Origin: Ulota crispa
Taxonomy: Eukaryota; Streptophyta; Bryopsida; Orthotrichales; Orthotrichaceae
Length of the DNA: 64,000 nt
Direction: 5' to 3'
Assembly: GCA_963920765.1 (NCBI GenBank)
Contig: OY987248.1
Coordinates: 15,534,539 to 15,598,538, forward strand
A program made the position numbers and the translations under genes. Each line of letters begins with the position of its first letter. Position 1 is the stretch's first letter. The notes beneath the pieces were generated by a model. The model was not told where the DNA came from. It saw nothing but the letters and a program-made list of their open reading frames with translations, and searched no databases. Positions 45,114 through 58,142 of the stretch are shown here, one piece after another.

Positions 45114-46011
45114 ATGTACAGTATCCAAAAGAAAGTACATAACACCCTTTTATGGCATCCAAAGAAGTATGTATAACTATGTATAACAAAGAATATAACT
45201 CACATTTCATTCTCACATTTTTAATATGCGATCCTCATGCAATCTTGACAAAGCATACCAAATTTTAGTTACTAAAACCCAAATTTTCCTATTTTTGGTA
45301 AATGGTTTTGTGTCAAAATAATGGTTTTACAAGAAAGTTGATTACTAAATAGTGGTGATGAATTTTGAGATTTGATTGCATGGATATGTAGGAGACATCC
45401 ATATGCACATCTTCCTTTCAAACAAACATTTTCAAAAAAATTCAATATTCCTTTTGTAGAGATTTTAATGTCAGAGTGATTATGATCAAATTTAGTGAAA
45501 TACATATTTCTTCATGAAAATTAGTTTTTGGCAAAAAAAACATATCATCATGTTTAAAGGTACAAACTTAATCACAAAGTATGAGTCAAATAACAAAAAC
45601 TAATTTTCATGAAGAAATATGTATTTCACTAAATTTGATCATAATCACTCTGACATTAAAATCTCTACAAAAGGAATATTGAATTTTTTTGAAAATGTTT
45701 GTTTGAAAGGAAGATGTGCATATGGATGTCTCCTACATATCCATGCAATCAAATCTCAAAATTCATCACCACTATTTAGTAATCAACTTTCTTGTAAAAC
45801 CATTATTTTGACACAAAACCATTTACCAAAAATAGGAAAATTTGGGTTTTAGTAACTAAAATTTGGTATGCTTCGTCAAGATTGCATGAGGATCGCATAT
45901 TAAAAATGTGAGAATGAAATGTGAGTTATATTCTTTGTTATACATAGTTATACATATTTCTTTGGATGCCAAAAAGGGTGTTATGTACTCTTTCTTTTGG
46001 GTACTATACAT
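45114..46011. repeat. Near-perfect long inverted repeat, 417-bp arms, 64-bp loop
   Basis: Arms 45114-45530 and 45595-46011. A 77-codon open frame at 45272-45505 (minus) and 45619-45852 (plus) gives identical peptides, so at least 234 bp of the arms encode the same residues; a few differences occur elsewhere (for example GACAAAGCATACC against GACGAAGCATACC). The peptides have no recognised domain and the repeat is best read as a foldback element or a hairpin-RNA locus. Confidence 0.93.
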
Positions 46012-46921
46012 CTCATCTAGATTTTAGAGTATTTTCTTTTCTGTGCATGTGGTCAACTTGGATGGGACTCCAGTTCTTGTCCCCAATGAAAATTGGCCCT
46101 TAAGGTAGACACCTAGCATGGAGCATGATGGTGCATATGTACACAAGTAGTACATTTTAGATCTCAAATCTATAAAAGTTATAGATAGCTTCTTACCTGT
46201 GGCATAGAAAATAAACTATCTATGACTTGCCTAGATTTTAGATTTGAACGTATTGAAAGCGTACATATGCACCACATTAGGATCATGCTCCATGTTGGGT
46301 GTGTCCAAGGAAAATTTTCTTGGCAAAATTTGCCTAAATCTTACCTCAAAAGCTAACTGGCTACTTTTACACTAAAAAATTTTGGTAAAAATATGGATGA
46401 AGTCGCCAAATTCCTCCCAAACTAAGCACTAAGTTTGCCAGATTTTGGATGAAATCTACTAATATTAGTAGATGTTTTGGATGAAAGTGCACATGTCGTT
46501 AGTTCTTTGCAATTCTATCCGATTTTCCTTACTTGCTCGCATTGTGGGTTGCGTGTCGCTCTACTAGCGAAAATTCAAAAAATAAACCCTGGGTATGTCT
46601 ACCTTAGTTGGAAAGCCCATATTGGACACGCTGGTGACCAAGGAATTAGGGCAGCAGAGTCATGGGATGATGAGATGTTGGAAATTTTATTCCAGGGGTC
46701 AAGTCGGTGCATACAGGACCGGCGAAAAAAGTGGTGGAAAAAGGTGTGATACTCGTGCCCTCCCTTGACGGAAATATTTCAGGAACACTCTGTGAGTCTG
46801 TGCCATGTGGAGTGATTTCAGATGTAACTTATATGGTAAAAGCCGGGGGCGGTTCACAATACGTCCCATGTCCCATCTTTGCAAGTCAATCTCAACTTAA
46901 GATCTCATATTCATTGTGTTA
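46012..46921. other. Gene-free stretch
   Basis: An open frame at 46477-46749 shares its first ~30 codons with a frame at 32809-33012 on the other strand (MDExAHxVxSxQF), showing a dispersed repeat, not a gene. Confidence 0.4.
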
Positions 46922-47282
46922 TTAATCCCTAAATGCCCAAGACACCCAAATTAGGTGTTGGCAAGACTTTGAAGTTCGATAAAATCTAACTAAGTTGCTA
47001 GTTTTAGTAATTTATATTTTTGATACATTCTTTTTGAAAGATGATTTTAGCATCAAAAATCAGATGATGTGATTGATTATGATTTGTTCTATTCGATATT
47101 TTTTGTAAGGGTAATTGTTGCAATCTTGACTTTCCATGGTGTTGAGAGCTCTTGGAAATGAGAATCAAATACGCTAAATCCAGGGGAATTTTTTTACTAG
47201 AATTCCATTTACAAAAATGGAGAAGAGATTTTGAAGAGTTATAAATTGATTGGGGTTATGTATATAATGTTGTTTCCTTTAA
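46922..47282 (+). mobile_element. TTAA-flanked element, type I copy 3, truncated by type A insertion
   Basis: Starts TTAATCCCTAAATGCCC, interior GTGTTGAGAGCTCTTGG, continues to TTTCCTTTAA where the type A element begins. Intact type I copies have a TTAA at this very position. The remaining half is not found downstream. Confidence 0.8.
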
Positions 47283-48250
47283 CCCCTAAAGGCCCAAGTG
47301 GCCCCTTGGGGCCTAGCGAGGTATCGGGCATGTACTTACAGCTCAACTACTTTGTGTCATTTTCTGAAACTTTATGGAAGATGGGAAATTCAAAGATCTG
47401 AGAGGGCATCTAATTTTTTTCCTCATTCCGACATTTTTTGAAGAAGTTATGCATGATTTTTGAAAAGAGGGGGAGGGCGGGTAGCCCAAAAACTTCTTTA
47501 AAAATTGTATTTTTTTAAATAAAAAACTGAAATTGGATCTTTACATTAATATATATGTGGGAAGTTTTGAATCTATCAATTTTGATAGATGACATAAAAG
47601 TTACAAGAAACCTTAGTTTGTTGGTAGGTATGGGGCTCCCAAACCTCATTTCTTTTTTCCCTTGTAAAATTTGATGCTATACTTTTAGCTCTTTGTGTAT
47701 TTCATTTTTAGACTTTTTTTTTTTCCAAGTGTAGTAGACTAAGACTTCTTGGTTTCCACCATTTGGATCACAATGATTCCGATTTTTGAATTTTACGTAA
47801 ATCCTCCAATTTTGCCTAGTGTTTATGCAAATTTTGTGGCCTTATAATGTTGCAAATTTTACAAAGTTTGATTCACACCTCCCATTCATTTGGAAATACT
47901 CCCACACTCACCTAACCGTGCACCTAACTTGGTTTTGTACATGGAGAAAATAAACCTCAACTTTGTGTAGAGCAATTTTTTTGATCTAGGAGTGGTCAAA
48001 AGCTTCTAAATTTTATGGGTAACATTGAAAAAAACTTTTTTTTTCACTTTAGATGTCAACATCTTACTCCTCTACATCAAGAACAAGCTAATTTTTTTTT
48101 CTCCCAAAAGTACCTCCCATAGTCTAGGGCAAGATCTTACAATTGGATTTTTGAAAAAAACTTTTTGTCCTACTTTTTTGCTCATTCACCCAAAAGTGAC
48201 AATTTTCATTGACTTTCACAAAATGAAGAGCTTGGACCTTTAGGGGTTAA
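47279..48250 (+). mobile_element. TTAA-flanked element, type A copy 2
   Basis: 972 bp, TTAACCCCTAAAGGCCC to GGACCTTTAGGGGTTAA. Same orientation and landmarks as 463-1395. No protein encoded. Confidence 0.88.
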
Positions 48251-49058
48251 ATAATGGTATTAGCATGAGTTGTTTTTAAAAACATACTAGCAGTTGACTC
48301 TTGCTACGTTACATATTCATTATTAAAAATTTATTAGGATTTTCTTTTGTAAGATAGAATGCAAAATAAAAAATTCAATAAGTTTTCAATTTGTATATGT
48401 GTGATATTACCACAAAGACTGAAGATATGATGTTATAGAGGTCAAAATATGATATTACTGAAGTCACTATGATTTTAGTAGTGTGATATTTGAGTGTAAC
48501 GAAAAACACGAAATGTAGCCAATCTCAACTAGACCTAGCCAAAAGGATTCATTGCTCATTCAATTCTTTCCATTTCATTCAATTACTTATCAAATTTAAG
48601 ACCAACTTCATGCTTCAATGGGTGAGGGAGGGAAAATAAGCATTAAATTCTGAAGTTTCCACTATTGCTCCACCATGCATGCAATCCTTGCCAAGTGCAA
48701 TTTTGTACCTACAAAACCAAATGAGTACCATGTTCATCAGTATTTTTGGTTCGTTAACACTAATTAGTACTTAAAAGCACCTCAAGTCAAGCAACTCTCT
48801 TGTAGATTGCAAACATGTTGGTGGTAAATTTGTGGCATACTCTTAATGACTTATGGGAAGGCTGCTATGGGTGAGAAGGGGGTCACGTGACTCACGTCCC
48901 CTGACGTGCCATAGGCCTTAATGACTTCAATGGAAAGGATTAATTTTGAGTAAGAAGTGCTTGTTTTGGCTAAGTTTCTACTCAATATTTTGTATTAAAT
49001 GGCTAATCGAAAAAAGGATAAGTTCTGCAATAGTTGATAGAAGCATTTAAAACATATC

Positions 49059-49469
49059 TTAACCCATTAACGTCTATGGTCGATTTGGAGGTGGGCAATC
49101 CTTTGTATGGTCATTTGGGGCAAATTTTAAAATTATTGAATATAGATGTCTATCACAGATCTTACTCTACAGATGGAAGTATCTTGAAGGTTTAGTGTTA
49201 TGTATCATGAATTATGCCCAGTTTTTAGTTGTTATGACCATCTTTTTGCATTTATTGGTGTATTTTCAATTGGTACTCTTTTAATTTTTTCAACCCTCTA
49301 GCCACATGCCACCTCATATTGGCCTGATTATTGTCCTAAACTCTGCACTTTCCAATTCTCTAAACCCGTCCCCTTTGCCACATCATCAAATTTCTTAATA
49401 TGCTCTCTCTACAAATTCAAAAGAGTCAAAATCGACCAGGAAATGGTCGACCAGACGTTAATGGGTTAA
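49059..49469. mobile_element. TTAA-flanked element with ACGTC ends (type L)
   Basis: 411 bp. Left TTAACCCATTAACGTCTATG, right, inverted, TTAACCCATTAACGTCTGG: 17 bases perfect, then GGTCGA at both. A separate family within the superfamily. Confidence 0.88.
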
Positions 49470-49929
49470 TATGATGAATACAATGAACAAGAGTCACAAT
49501 GAAAATATCAAAGAATATGGCATACCCCGCAAGTCACTCAAAAATTTCCATTATTATAGAAAACTTGTATTGACCAGTTGGAGCCTAACAAATAAGGACT
49601 TTGCAACTAAATGTTCCGATGGAATTCGTCCATTCTTATTTTTGAGAAGTATCTTCAAATTGATTAATATTTCAAGCAACCAAGTATTTGGGCTTGGGTT
49701 TGATTTCAAAACGTGTTATAAAGATCACCGGGAATTTTAAATTTAGTTTATTTGAAAGGTGAAACGAGAATCTGCTTTCTATTATAATTTCTTTGCAACC
49801 ACTATCGACGAGGATTAAAAGCTTCTACCAGGTCCTGTTTACATGATTTGTAATTTGATCTTGAAAACAAATGTGCATAAGACAGCAAAATGAAACTGCA
49901 GACAAAGAGAGTCTACTTAATCATCCTCA

Positions 49930-51513
49930 TTAACCCCTCACCAGTCACCGCCCAAATTGCCCACTCTGCATTTTAACCCCTAAAGGACCAAGGAGCCCAC
50001 TTTGGGCTTTATGAGAACTCGGGCAGGCTTTATTGATTTCATAATTTGGAATTTTTTCATGAAAATTATTAGGATGTATATTACTCATCATAATCTACAT
50101 GGGAAGCTTTATTTCATGTCATTCCAATAATTAATGCAAAAGTTAAAAGGTTTTTTCAATTTTAATGTCAAACCGGGTAGCAAAAAATATATTCTAAATC
50201 TTTTTAAATCTTTTTTATAGAATTTTATAGATTGATACCTACTCAAAAAAAATTGAATCACTCAATTTCAAATAATGAGGTAAGAGTTAAAAGGAGTTTT
50301 ACTTTGAGGGCAATGAAGGTAGGAAGAGGGTAGAAAAGACATATAAAGTTATCTTTTACCCTCAATTTTGAAAAATTTCAAATGAAAATGAAAATTAAAG
50401 TTACTAATTGTCTGTTAGAGCATTATCACCATTGGGATTAACAATTTTCAAATTCTTCCAAAACTTATTAGCATATTAGTTATATCTTTCATTCATAAGT
50501 ACCTTTCACTTTACACTTTTTATAAAAATGAATCCAAATTTTTTTTGGTTAATTTTTTTTATGTATGCTTTCAACTCATTTTCCAACATATTGCCAAAAT
50601 TGCACAAGAAATACAACATACTTGTTTTTCTCCAAACAATTTGAAAAACAAAACTTCTCCTTCTAGAAGAACTAGAAAAGCCTACATTTTGAAGTTTACT
50701 TTAGGCACATTGATCTTACAATTGGTGGGGATGTTCATTCTGAAATTTTGGGACAATATACTTCTGCAAGTCAACCAAAGGATCCTACAGTTGGATTTGT
50801 TAAAAAGTAAGTTTCAATAGAGGTTTTGACCTTGCTTTGGGGATAAGTATTTTGAAGCAGTTTTGGGCCTCTAAACACAAAAGAATTTTAGGGGTTAATT
50901 TGGGATTTTTTGGCTTTTTTGAAGGTTAATTTTAGTGGTTATTTTCTTAAATTATTCTTATTGAGGTTTAGTTTTAGTATCAAAAATCTGATTTTGAAAA
51001 TGAATGACTATGATTTATCTATTCAAGATATTGTGCAAGGGTGTCCATTGCAAATCTTCACTTTCTAGTGTTGAGAGCTCTTGGAAATGACTCATATGAG
51101 CCTCAAGTACTACTAGAACATGGAGAAACAATCACATTAAAAACTTAATTTAAAAAGTAGTAGAGTAGATTTTAAGGAGCTGTAAATTGATTAGGGTTAC
51201 GCATGTTGTACTTTACATACTCATATTTTTTTTGACATCCTTGTTTTTAAATGTGAGATGTGAAAAGAGGATTGAAAGACTTCAAATCACTTTCACAATT
51301 GTAACACCCACATGATCAAATCTTATAATCTTTTGATCCATAAGTGATATCGTTGTGTTTTCTTTTCCTATGTGATCTTTAACATATCTAGTTTGAATTT
51401 GTATGGTTACAATCTATAAAAATTTGATGCAACTTATCAAAATGTTGCCATTCTATTCATCCAAGAGCAGATTCTGAGATACTCAAGAATGTCCATGGGC
51501 GGTGAGGGGTTAA
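49930..51513 (+). mobile_element. TTAA-flanked element, type I copy 4, with nested insertion
   Basis: Ends TTAACCCCTCACCAGTCACC and GGCGGTGAGGGGTTAA. Without the nested 49973-50898 element its length is about 660 bp, the type I norm. Interior GTGTTGAGAGCTCTTGG, TGTGAAAAGAGGATTG. Confidence 0.85.
49973..50898 (+). mobile_element. Nested TTAA-flanked element, divergent type A
   Basis: 926 bp, TTAACCCCTAAAGGACC to TTTTAGGGGTTAA, with TTAA at each border inside the type I copy. Distantly like type A (CCTACAGTTGGATTTG against CCTATAGTTGGATATG). Confidence 0.78.
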
Positions 51514-51593
51514 AAAAAATTTAAGATGAATGGAAGGAAGGCAAAATTTTGACATTTAATCTTTTCTTCTTGCTAAACTAAACAGTTAACTAC

Positions 51594-52422
51594 TTAACTC
51601 CTAAATCACTAGAAGAAAATTGCATTAGAACCCACTAAAAATGTAAGGTAGTTCATGTTGAGTTCCGTGTTTCCAATGCAAAATTTTGCATTGTTCAACA
51701 AAAATTTGCGTTGGAAACATGGAACTCAACATGAACTACCTTACATTTTTTAGTGGGTTCTACCACAATTTTCTACTAGTGAATGCCCAAGGCCTACTTG
51801 AGCTTTTTGGAATTTCCATGAAACTAAACAATCAACCAGCCTTTTCATAAATTCCATCAAGTTTTTTCTCAATGGTAACTACACAAATTTTAACTAAACA
51901 TGTTAGAGATTACATGGGAAACAAAAACACAACCAAATCACTTATAATTTGAAAAATTATAATGTTTGAACAGGAGGGTGTTAAAATTGCAAAAGTGACT
52001 TGAAGTCTTCTAATCCTCATTTCACATGTCAAATCTAAAAAGTTGGTCACCAAAAAAATATAAGGATTAAGGTCATTGCCTGTCAACTTTAATCAATTTA
52101 CGACTTTCAAAGTCTCCTCCTATATTTTTTAAAATAGATTTCTAATGTAGATTTTCCTCTAAGCTCTAGTGTATTTGAGGGTCATTTTCAAGATCTTCCA
52201 ACACTAGAAAACTCAAGAGTGCAGTGGATACCCTTGTACAAAATTTTGAGTAGAAAAATCATCAACTTTCATTTTCAAAATCAAACTTTTCATGTTCAAA
52301 TTAGACTTCAAAACAAACTTATATTGAAAAAAAATACTAAAAATAATGATTTGATAAGACTTAATTCATCTTTAAAGTTTTGTAAAGAGCCAAATATGGT
52401 TGCTTGGGCATTTAGGGGTTAA
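51594..52422 (-). mobile_element. TTAA-flanked element, type I copy 5, split by a CACTA MITE
   Basis: TTAACTCCTAAAT, then the CACTA insertion, then AATGCCCAAGG; right end GGGCATTTAGGGGTTAA. Net length ~650 bp, equal to the other type I copies. Confidence 0.9.
51607..51781. mobile_element. CACTA MITE with AAT target duplication
   Basis: 175 bp: CACTAGAAGAAAATT at the left and AATTTTCTACTAGTG at the right, arms ~80 bp. AAT at 51604-51606 and 51782-51784. Sister type I copies show the empty site CCTAAATGCCC. Terminal CACTA and a 3-bp duplication are diagnostic of the CACTA superfamily. Confidence 0.93.
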
Positions 52423-52526
52423 TTGGTTTGATGATTGTTTTAGGTTCAAAACCCAAGCTCAATATTACTATTTAAACACTAATAATTTATGAGAAATTGG
52501 AGGTTTGGTTTAAAAGAATTGATTGC

Positions 52527-52757
52527 TTAACCCTTGAACTCTAGGAAGGCCCTATGTGGCCGTATCTCTATTTCTATATACAACGTATTCAAGGGTGTTC
52601 AGGGTGGAGTTAGATGTGACAATGTAAAAAGAAGTGGTTTGTGCTGCAAAAGTGCCTTCAAGTCAACCTTCAGCAGCCCAAAATTCCGAGAGAAATGCTA
52701 AAAAATTGTTAGAATATGGTGTCGTATCCAAGAGCCCCATAGGCATTCAAGAGTTGA
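52527..52757. mobile_element. Degenerate TTAA-type element
   Basis: Left TTAACCCTTGAACTCTAGG, right, inverted, TCAACTCTTGAATGCCTATG; ~231 bp. Ends are imperfect. Confidence 0.5.
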
Positions 52758-54659
52758 CTAATTTTTGGAACAGTTTCATACTTAATGTAGAATCAAGTAC
52801 TTGAACCAAACAATTACTTGAAGGCATTAGCTAGCAAAATTCATACATCGAAATCTAGCTTCTAATTTTTTTAGATTTCACAAATTGTAAACAATCAAAG
52901 ATTCAATAAAAATAAAGTAAAAATTGTGATAAGACCTTTGAAATGCACATGCAGCTAGAAGGAACCATACGTTTCTAGCCCTTCTACATCTAAACAATTT
53001 GAGGCCAAATAATTGATAAACATGGCAATGAGTATATTCGTGAGTTCATATTTTTAAGTTCAATTTACATAACCACATTGAGGCCATTGTTTCAACAAAA
53101 GGAAAAAAACCAGGACTTTGTCGAGTTCCAAAACCTTCTCTTTTGATAATATTTGCATAGATCCTTGACCCCTAAATGCCTAAACAATTTGATGAAACTA
53201 CTGACGCAATATATTTTACTTCAAAAATTTATTCCACTTGAGAGTTGTAAGCAATAATTGTGCAAAATTGGAAGAATTGGAACCATTGCCATTTATGTAG
53301 TTGGATTCTTAAAAGTTGTTTTTAACTTTTCCTTATACAATTCGAAAAAAATAAAACACTATCAATTAGCACAAAAAGCATTGATAGGATATAGTTTTTA
53401 ATTTGAGTCTTGATATGATTGGTTTAGAACATGAGATTTATGAAGTGCTCAAATAGAACATTATTTTCACATACATATATGTGCATCTATCTATCTAGAC
53501 TACACTACTAAGTGGGAAGATTTAGGCTGCATGCCATTTTCTAGAATTTTCTAGACCTTTTTGGTGGAAATTGAAATAACAAAGGACTAACCAAATATGG
53601 AACACCAAGCGCCAATTCCAAAATCTTCTAAAACTTTTTGGTGTAAATTGAAGCAACAAAGATGCAAAGGGCATGCCCACATCCAAATATCAAAATATAA
53701 AAGCATTCAGCGCCCCTCTCAATAAGTATTCCAACAAAGTAATGAAGAATAGTATTGTGATGAAGACAATTACTGTCTTTGGGTTTTCCTGCATGAAACA
53801 AAAGAGAACCAAAATGATGATGCATCATGGTTGTCTAAATGGAATTGGACTCAATTATCATCTGCAGGAGCTCTAGACTCTCAATTTTTAACGGACCCAA
53901 CATGATTCCAAAGAATGGAATCCTTCAATGTGGTGACAAAGGCCCAACTTGACATGAGCCACCAACATGGTTGTCACATTGGACGGCTCATCTGTACACT
54001 TGTCCATACGCCCAAAGTGCCCAATTGAGTTCATGGTCCGTCTAATGTAGTCAACTCATAGTTAGTTACAAAAAATGATAGAAATGACAAAAAAAACTTA
54101 CTTTGTACATGTTGATGACATTCATTGTTACCAACATGAAGTCAAAACATGGATTTGAAGCCATATCAAACACTAAAATAAAATAAAATAAATCAATTCT
54201 TCTTATTTTAGGTCACAAACCCTAAAAATGCTTTAAAAACACAAGAGAACAGACACGTATGCATGTGCTATACGCTTTGTGCGTCTGCATGCGTTGTCCA
54301 ACAACCAAGTCTTGCCTGAAGGAACAACCCTGACAATTATTAATGTGAAACTGAGTTTGCTACATTGCTCAACAATAGGAACAAGGACTAGTCTTGCTTC
54401 CTTACGTGAGAGGGCAGAGTGAGGGAGCCATGCCCTGAGCCCATCACGGCCATGTCCATGAGTAACTTGCAAGGGGTGGACGACATTGGGCCAAAGGCAC
54501 ATTCTGCTTCTCAAATTCATTCATTATGGTCCTGCTGACTGAGAAAAATTTTCAATGCAAGAAGGGAAGAGCGTCAATTTTGGCGCTTAACTCAAAATTG
54601 CATGCAAGCAGTGTCTGAAATTCTGGATCTTATTTAGTTGAGAGGACGTCCAAGCATAC
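52758..54659. other. Gene-free stretch; second copy of a possible Helitron-like element
   Basis: 53485-53870 is similar to 33310-33685, starting ATCTATCTATCTAGAC and then ACTACTAAGTGGGAAG. Otherwise nothing supported; the 95-codon frame at 54233-54520 (minus) has no recognisable domain. Confidence 0.4.
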
Positions 54660-54969
54660 GGTAGGAGCACCTACAAACGTCAAACTAAGGGTTTTGAACA
54701 TAACTATTAATAAACAACTAGTAAATTATAGGATCCTATTGGGAACAGCAAAAAAATGAGTTTGCATTTTTCAATGTATTATTTGGATACTGTGAGAATA
54801 AGTTGTGAATTTTTAAAGAGCAAATTGCCATTGCACCCATAACCATATTCAAGATTTCATGTTCACATGTTGTACATCCTTGTAATTTCATCTATTCATT
54901 TCCACAGATTTTCAAAATTTCAAAAGTGATGGTTATGGGACACTGACACTTATGGGTGTTCCTACCTTA
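54660..54969 (+). mobile_element. ~310-bp element (family P) copy 1
   Basis: Right end CACTTATGGGTGTTCCTACC; interior is the reverse of 62458-62768 (GAATAAGTTGTGAATTTTT, AATTTACTAG). Confidence 0.65.
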
Positions 54970-56336
54970 TGCACACAAAAATCCTTCTCAAAAACGATAT
55001 GCAGCGAAACAGACATTTGTATTACAAGGAAATTGCTCTACGTAGAATGTGTTGTCAATGTAGTGCCGTGTGAAATGAAAAAGGTGATTTTAGAAATTCC
55101 CTAAAGTCCTCTAAAAAGAAAGCTGATGGTGTTTAGAAAATCGTGACTAAAAAACATTGCTAAATCCGCTCTGAGTTTGTGACCATATATAAGATGTTAG
55201 AATATTGCAAACACCCATCCACACCCAACTTGCACAAGGCTTGTACGTGTATACTAGTTCATATTATGATTGGCACTTGGGGTAAATCTTGATGCCATTT
55301 GGGCTGAAATTTTGGTCAAAATGATTTCAAGTTTTGAAATCTTGGCTCCTAGTGTAGAGCTGCCCTAAGAAAGAAAAAACCAACTACTTTCAAAATGATG
55401 TAGGAAGAAAATGACCTAAAAATATTGGAAGATTAACCCTTTGAAGAACACACACATTTTCACAAACCCACTAGAAATCAAGGCAGTAAACTTAGATGTG
55501 CAATGAGTCAAACATGGATCCAATTTTAATAATCAACTATACAAATGGGGAAAACACCTTGTTTACTATAAAATATCAGATTTCAAATAGATCTACAATT
55601 GGAGGTGAAATATTATAATGATTGAGTGAGTTGTAGGTGATAAATCTTTAGTTTTTCATGCTTGTGTGGTTTTGGATCCTATTGCTCCAAACAAGCTTTG
55701 CTTGAGAAGAGCCTTATATTTCTAGAAAGCAAGCTTTTCTACCTTTTCAATAAGCCTAGTTTCAATGAAAATGAATAAAAATAGCAATCACAAGGTGTAG
55801 CTATGTGGACAAAAATGGTCAAAAATCTCATTATATTTGCTATAAAATGGTTCTATAAGAAATTTGATAAATTCTACAAAAAATCCAATAGGTGAAAACA
55901 ACCAAGAATTGGCCTTAAATGTAAGACAAAAATTTATAAAGATGAATTGATAGCACCATTTCAATAGATTTTCAAATACTACAGTTATACTGCTACCATA
56001 TAGAGAAACAATACATGCGTATTTCTTAAGCAATATGAAATTTTTTAGGACCGCACAATTGAATTTTGGTATTCTTCTTAGATATTTGTTGTATTGCGTT
56101 GTTGCTTTCATCCAATTGTGGCAAAAAATGGATACGTATTTTGAAGCCACAATGTATAAATGTTAGTATTTGTCAACTCACATACTAGATTTGATTGTTG
56201 TTTTTTTGGTTGGATGCAAAGTCCTTATGATCACTAGTGTTCTTCAAGACCAATTTCCAAATTGTTTAGTGATTTTACTCTATAGGCCAAAAACCACTCT
56301 CTTGAACCAAAATATGGTTTGGTAGTCTCTAAAGGG
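54970..56336. other. Gene-free stretch
   Basis: AT-rich sequence. A 120-codon frame at 55788-56150 (minus) is Phe/Ile/Tyr/Lys-rich as expected of AT-rich non-coding DNA and shows no domain. Confidence 0.4.
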
Positions 56337-56563
56337 TTAACCCTTAAACAACCGAAAGGCCCTTTGCAATCAGTACAACATGGGGTATTTTTCTTGTACT
56401 TGGAATGATTCCACACCTCTACTACATTTGAGACCAACAAAGAAGTTGGAGAACAGATCAATGCGGTTCTAGTGAGCTACTTGAGATCCCAAATTAAAAT
56501 TTCTTATTGGTAGCAAATGACAGTTATACGTCAGCATATATACTACGCCCTATGGTTGTTTAA
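56337..56563 (+). mobile_element. TTAA-flanked element, type B copy 5
   Basis: TTAACCCTTAAACAACCG to CCTATGGTTGTTTAA; abuts the following type A element at one TTAA. The left border sits in AAAGGGTTAACCCTT. Confidence 0.88.
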
Positions 56564-57470
56564 CCCCTAAATGACCAATTGTCCCCTCGGGGGACAAATG
56601 AACCTTGGGCATGTACCTATGACTAAACTAGTTTTTATAAATTATTGAAACTTTTGAGGTTGGTGGGTGTACTTGCATATCTAGACAATTATTGAAGAAA
56701 TTATGCATAAATTTCTGAAAAATGGGGGAGGGCAGGCAATCCGAGCAACCCAAAAAACTTCTTTAAAATTTGCATTAAAAAAAAAATCTGACATTTTTTC
56801 TTTAAATGTTTATATATGTGGAAAGCTTTGAATCATTCAATTTTGATTGATGAGTGAGAAGTTTTAGTTTGCGGGCAAGTATGGAACTCCTAAACCTCCA
56901 TTCCTTTTGCCCCTTGTTAAATCTGGTGCTTTAATTTTTTTTTGGCTTTTCTTTTTCTTTTTCAAGTTGTAGTAGACTAAGATTCCTTGGTTTTCACCAT
57001 TTGGATCAAAGTAACTCATACTTCTCAATTTTACATAAATCCTACAATCTTGCTCTAGTGTATATGCAAATTTCATGGCCTTACAACATTGCAACATTTT
57101 ACAAAGTATGATCTGCACCTCCAATTCATTTGAAAAATTCTCCCACACATGCCTAACTTGGTCTTCAACATGGAAAAAACAAACCTCAACTTTGCATAGA
57201 TCAACTTTTTTGATTATGGAGAGATCAAAGGCTTCTGAAGTTTTTGGGCAGTAGGGAAAAAAACTTTTTTTTGCACTTTAGATGTCAATATCTCACTCCT
57301 CTACATCTAGAATGAGTCGTTTTTTTCCCACAAGTACCTCCCATAGTCTAAGGCAAGATCCTATGGATGAATTTCCAAAAAACCTTTTTTTCCCACCTTT
57401 GTACTCATTCTCCCAAAAGTGGCATTCAGTGATTTTCACAAAAAAATGGGCTTGGTCGTTTAAGGGTTAA
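56560..57470 (+). mobile_element. TTAA-flanked element, type A copy 3
   Basis: 911 bp, TTAACCCCTAAATGACC to GGTCGTTTAAGGGTTAA. Landmarks as in the other two type A copies (GTACCTCCCATAGTCTA). Confidence 0.88.
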
Positions 57471-57628
57471 CCCTTAAAGAACAACATGGCAGAGTATATA
57501 CAATGCCATGTAATCAATATTTGCTACCAGTAAGAAGTTTTAATTTGGGATCTCAAGTTGCTCACTAGAATCGCTTTGATCTATTCTCCAACTTCTTTGT
57601 TGATCTCAAATGCAATAAAGGTGTGAAT
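57467..57628 (-). mobile_element. TTAA-flanked element, type B copy 6, truncated
   Basis: Begins TTAACCCTTAAAGAAC, interior GGGATCTCAAGTTGCTCAC in reverse orientation, then breaks into a family C MITE. A TTAA border reappears after that MITE. Confidence 0.75.
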
Positions 57629-57892
57629 GGGGAATGCTATTTCATGAGCAGGGATTGGTGAGCTGTGAGCCGTGAGCCGTGAGTAGGGATTTTTAGTTAG
57701 AATAATAAATTTCACATATAATTATGTACATACGGCTCTTTAATTATGCATTTTAAACTATTATCTCTTGAAAAGCTTCCTTTTAAAATAAAAAAATTCC
57801 ACCAATTTTGAGTTGAGAATTTGTTTGTGCTCACAGAATCTCAAATCCTTGCTCATGGCTCACCTCTTTATGCTCACCAAATAGCGTCGTCC
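57629..57892. mobile_element. ~264-bp MITE (family C) copy 3
   Basis: Left GGGGAATGCTATTTCATGAG, right GCTCACCAAATAGCGTC. Also contains a short GTGAGCCGT duplication near its left end. It sits where the type B copy is broken. Confidence 0.78.
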
Positions 57893-57900
57893 ATTAAGGG

Positions 57901-58142
57901 TTAACCCCTAAAGGACGAGGCAACCCTTTGCGATTAGTACAATACGGTGTATTTTTCTTGTATTTGGAGTGTATCCACAACTTTATTACATTTGAGATTA
58001 ACAAAGAAGTTAGAATATAAATCAATGTTGTTCTAGTAAAGTAGTCAAGATCCCAAATTAATACATTTTGCAGGTAGCAAATGCCAATTATACAACAGTG
58101 TACATACTACGTATTATAGGAGCCTTGTCCTTTAAGGGATAA
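57901..58142 (+). mobile_element. TTAA-flanked element, type B copy 7
   Basis: TTAACCCCTAAAGGACG to GTCCTTTAAGGGATAA, interior GTATTTTTCTTGTATTTGG. Confidence 0.85.

Noticed and set aside
45272..45852. Twin 77-codon open frames as a duplicated small gene
   Set aside because: They are the two arms of one inverted repeat; composition is that of AT-rich non-coding DNA and no domain is visible.
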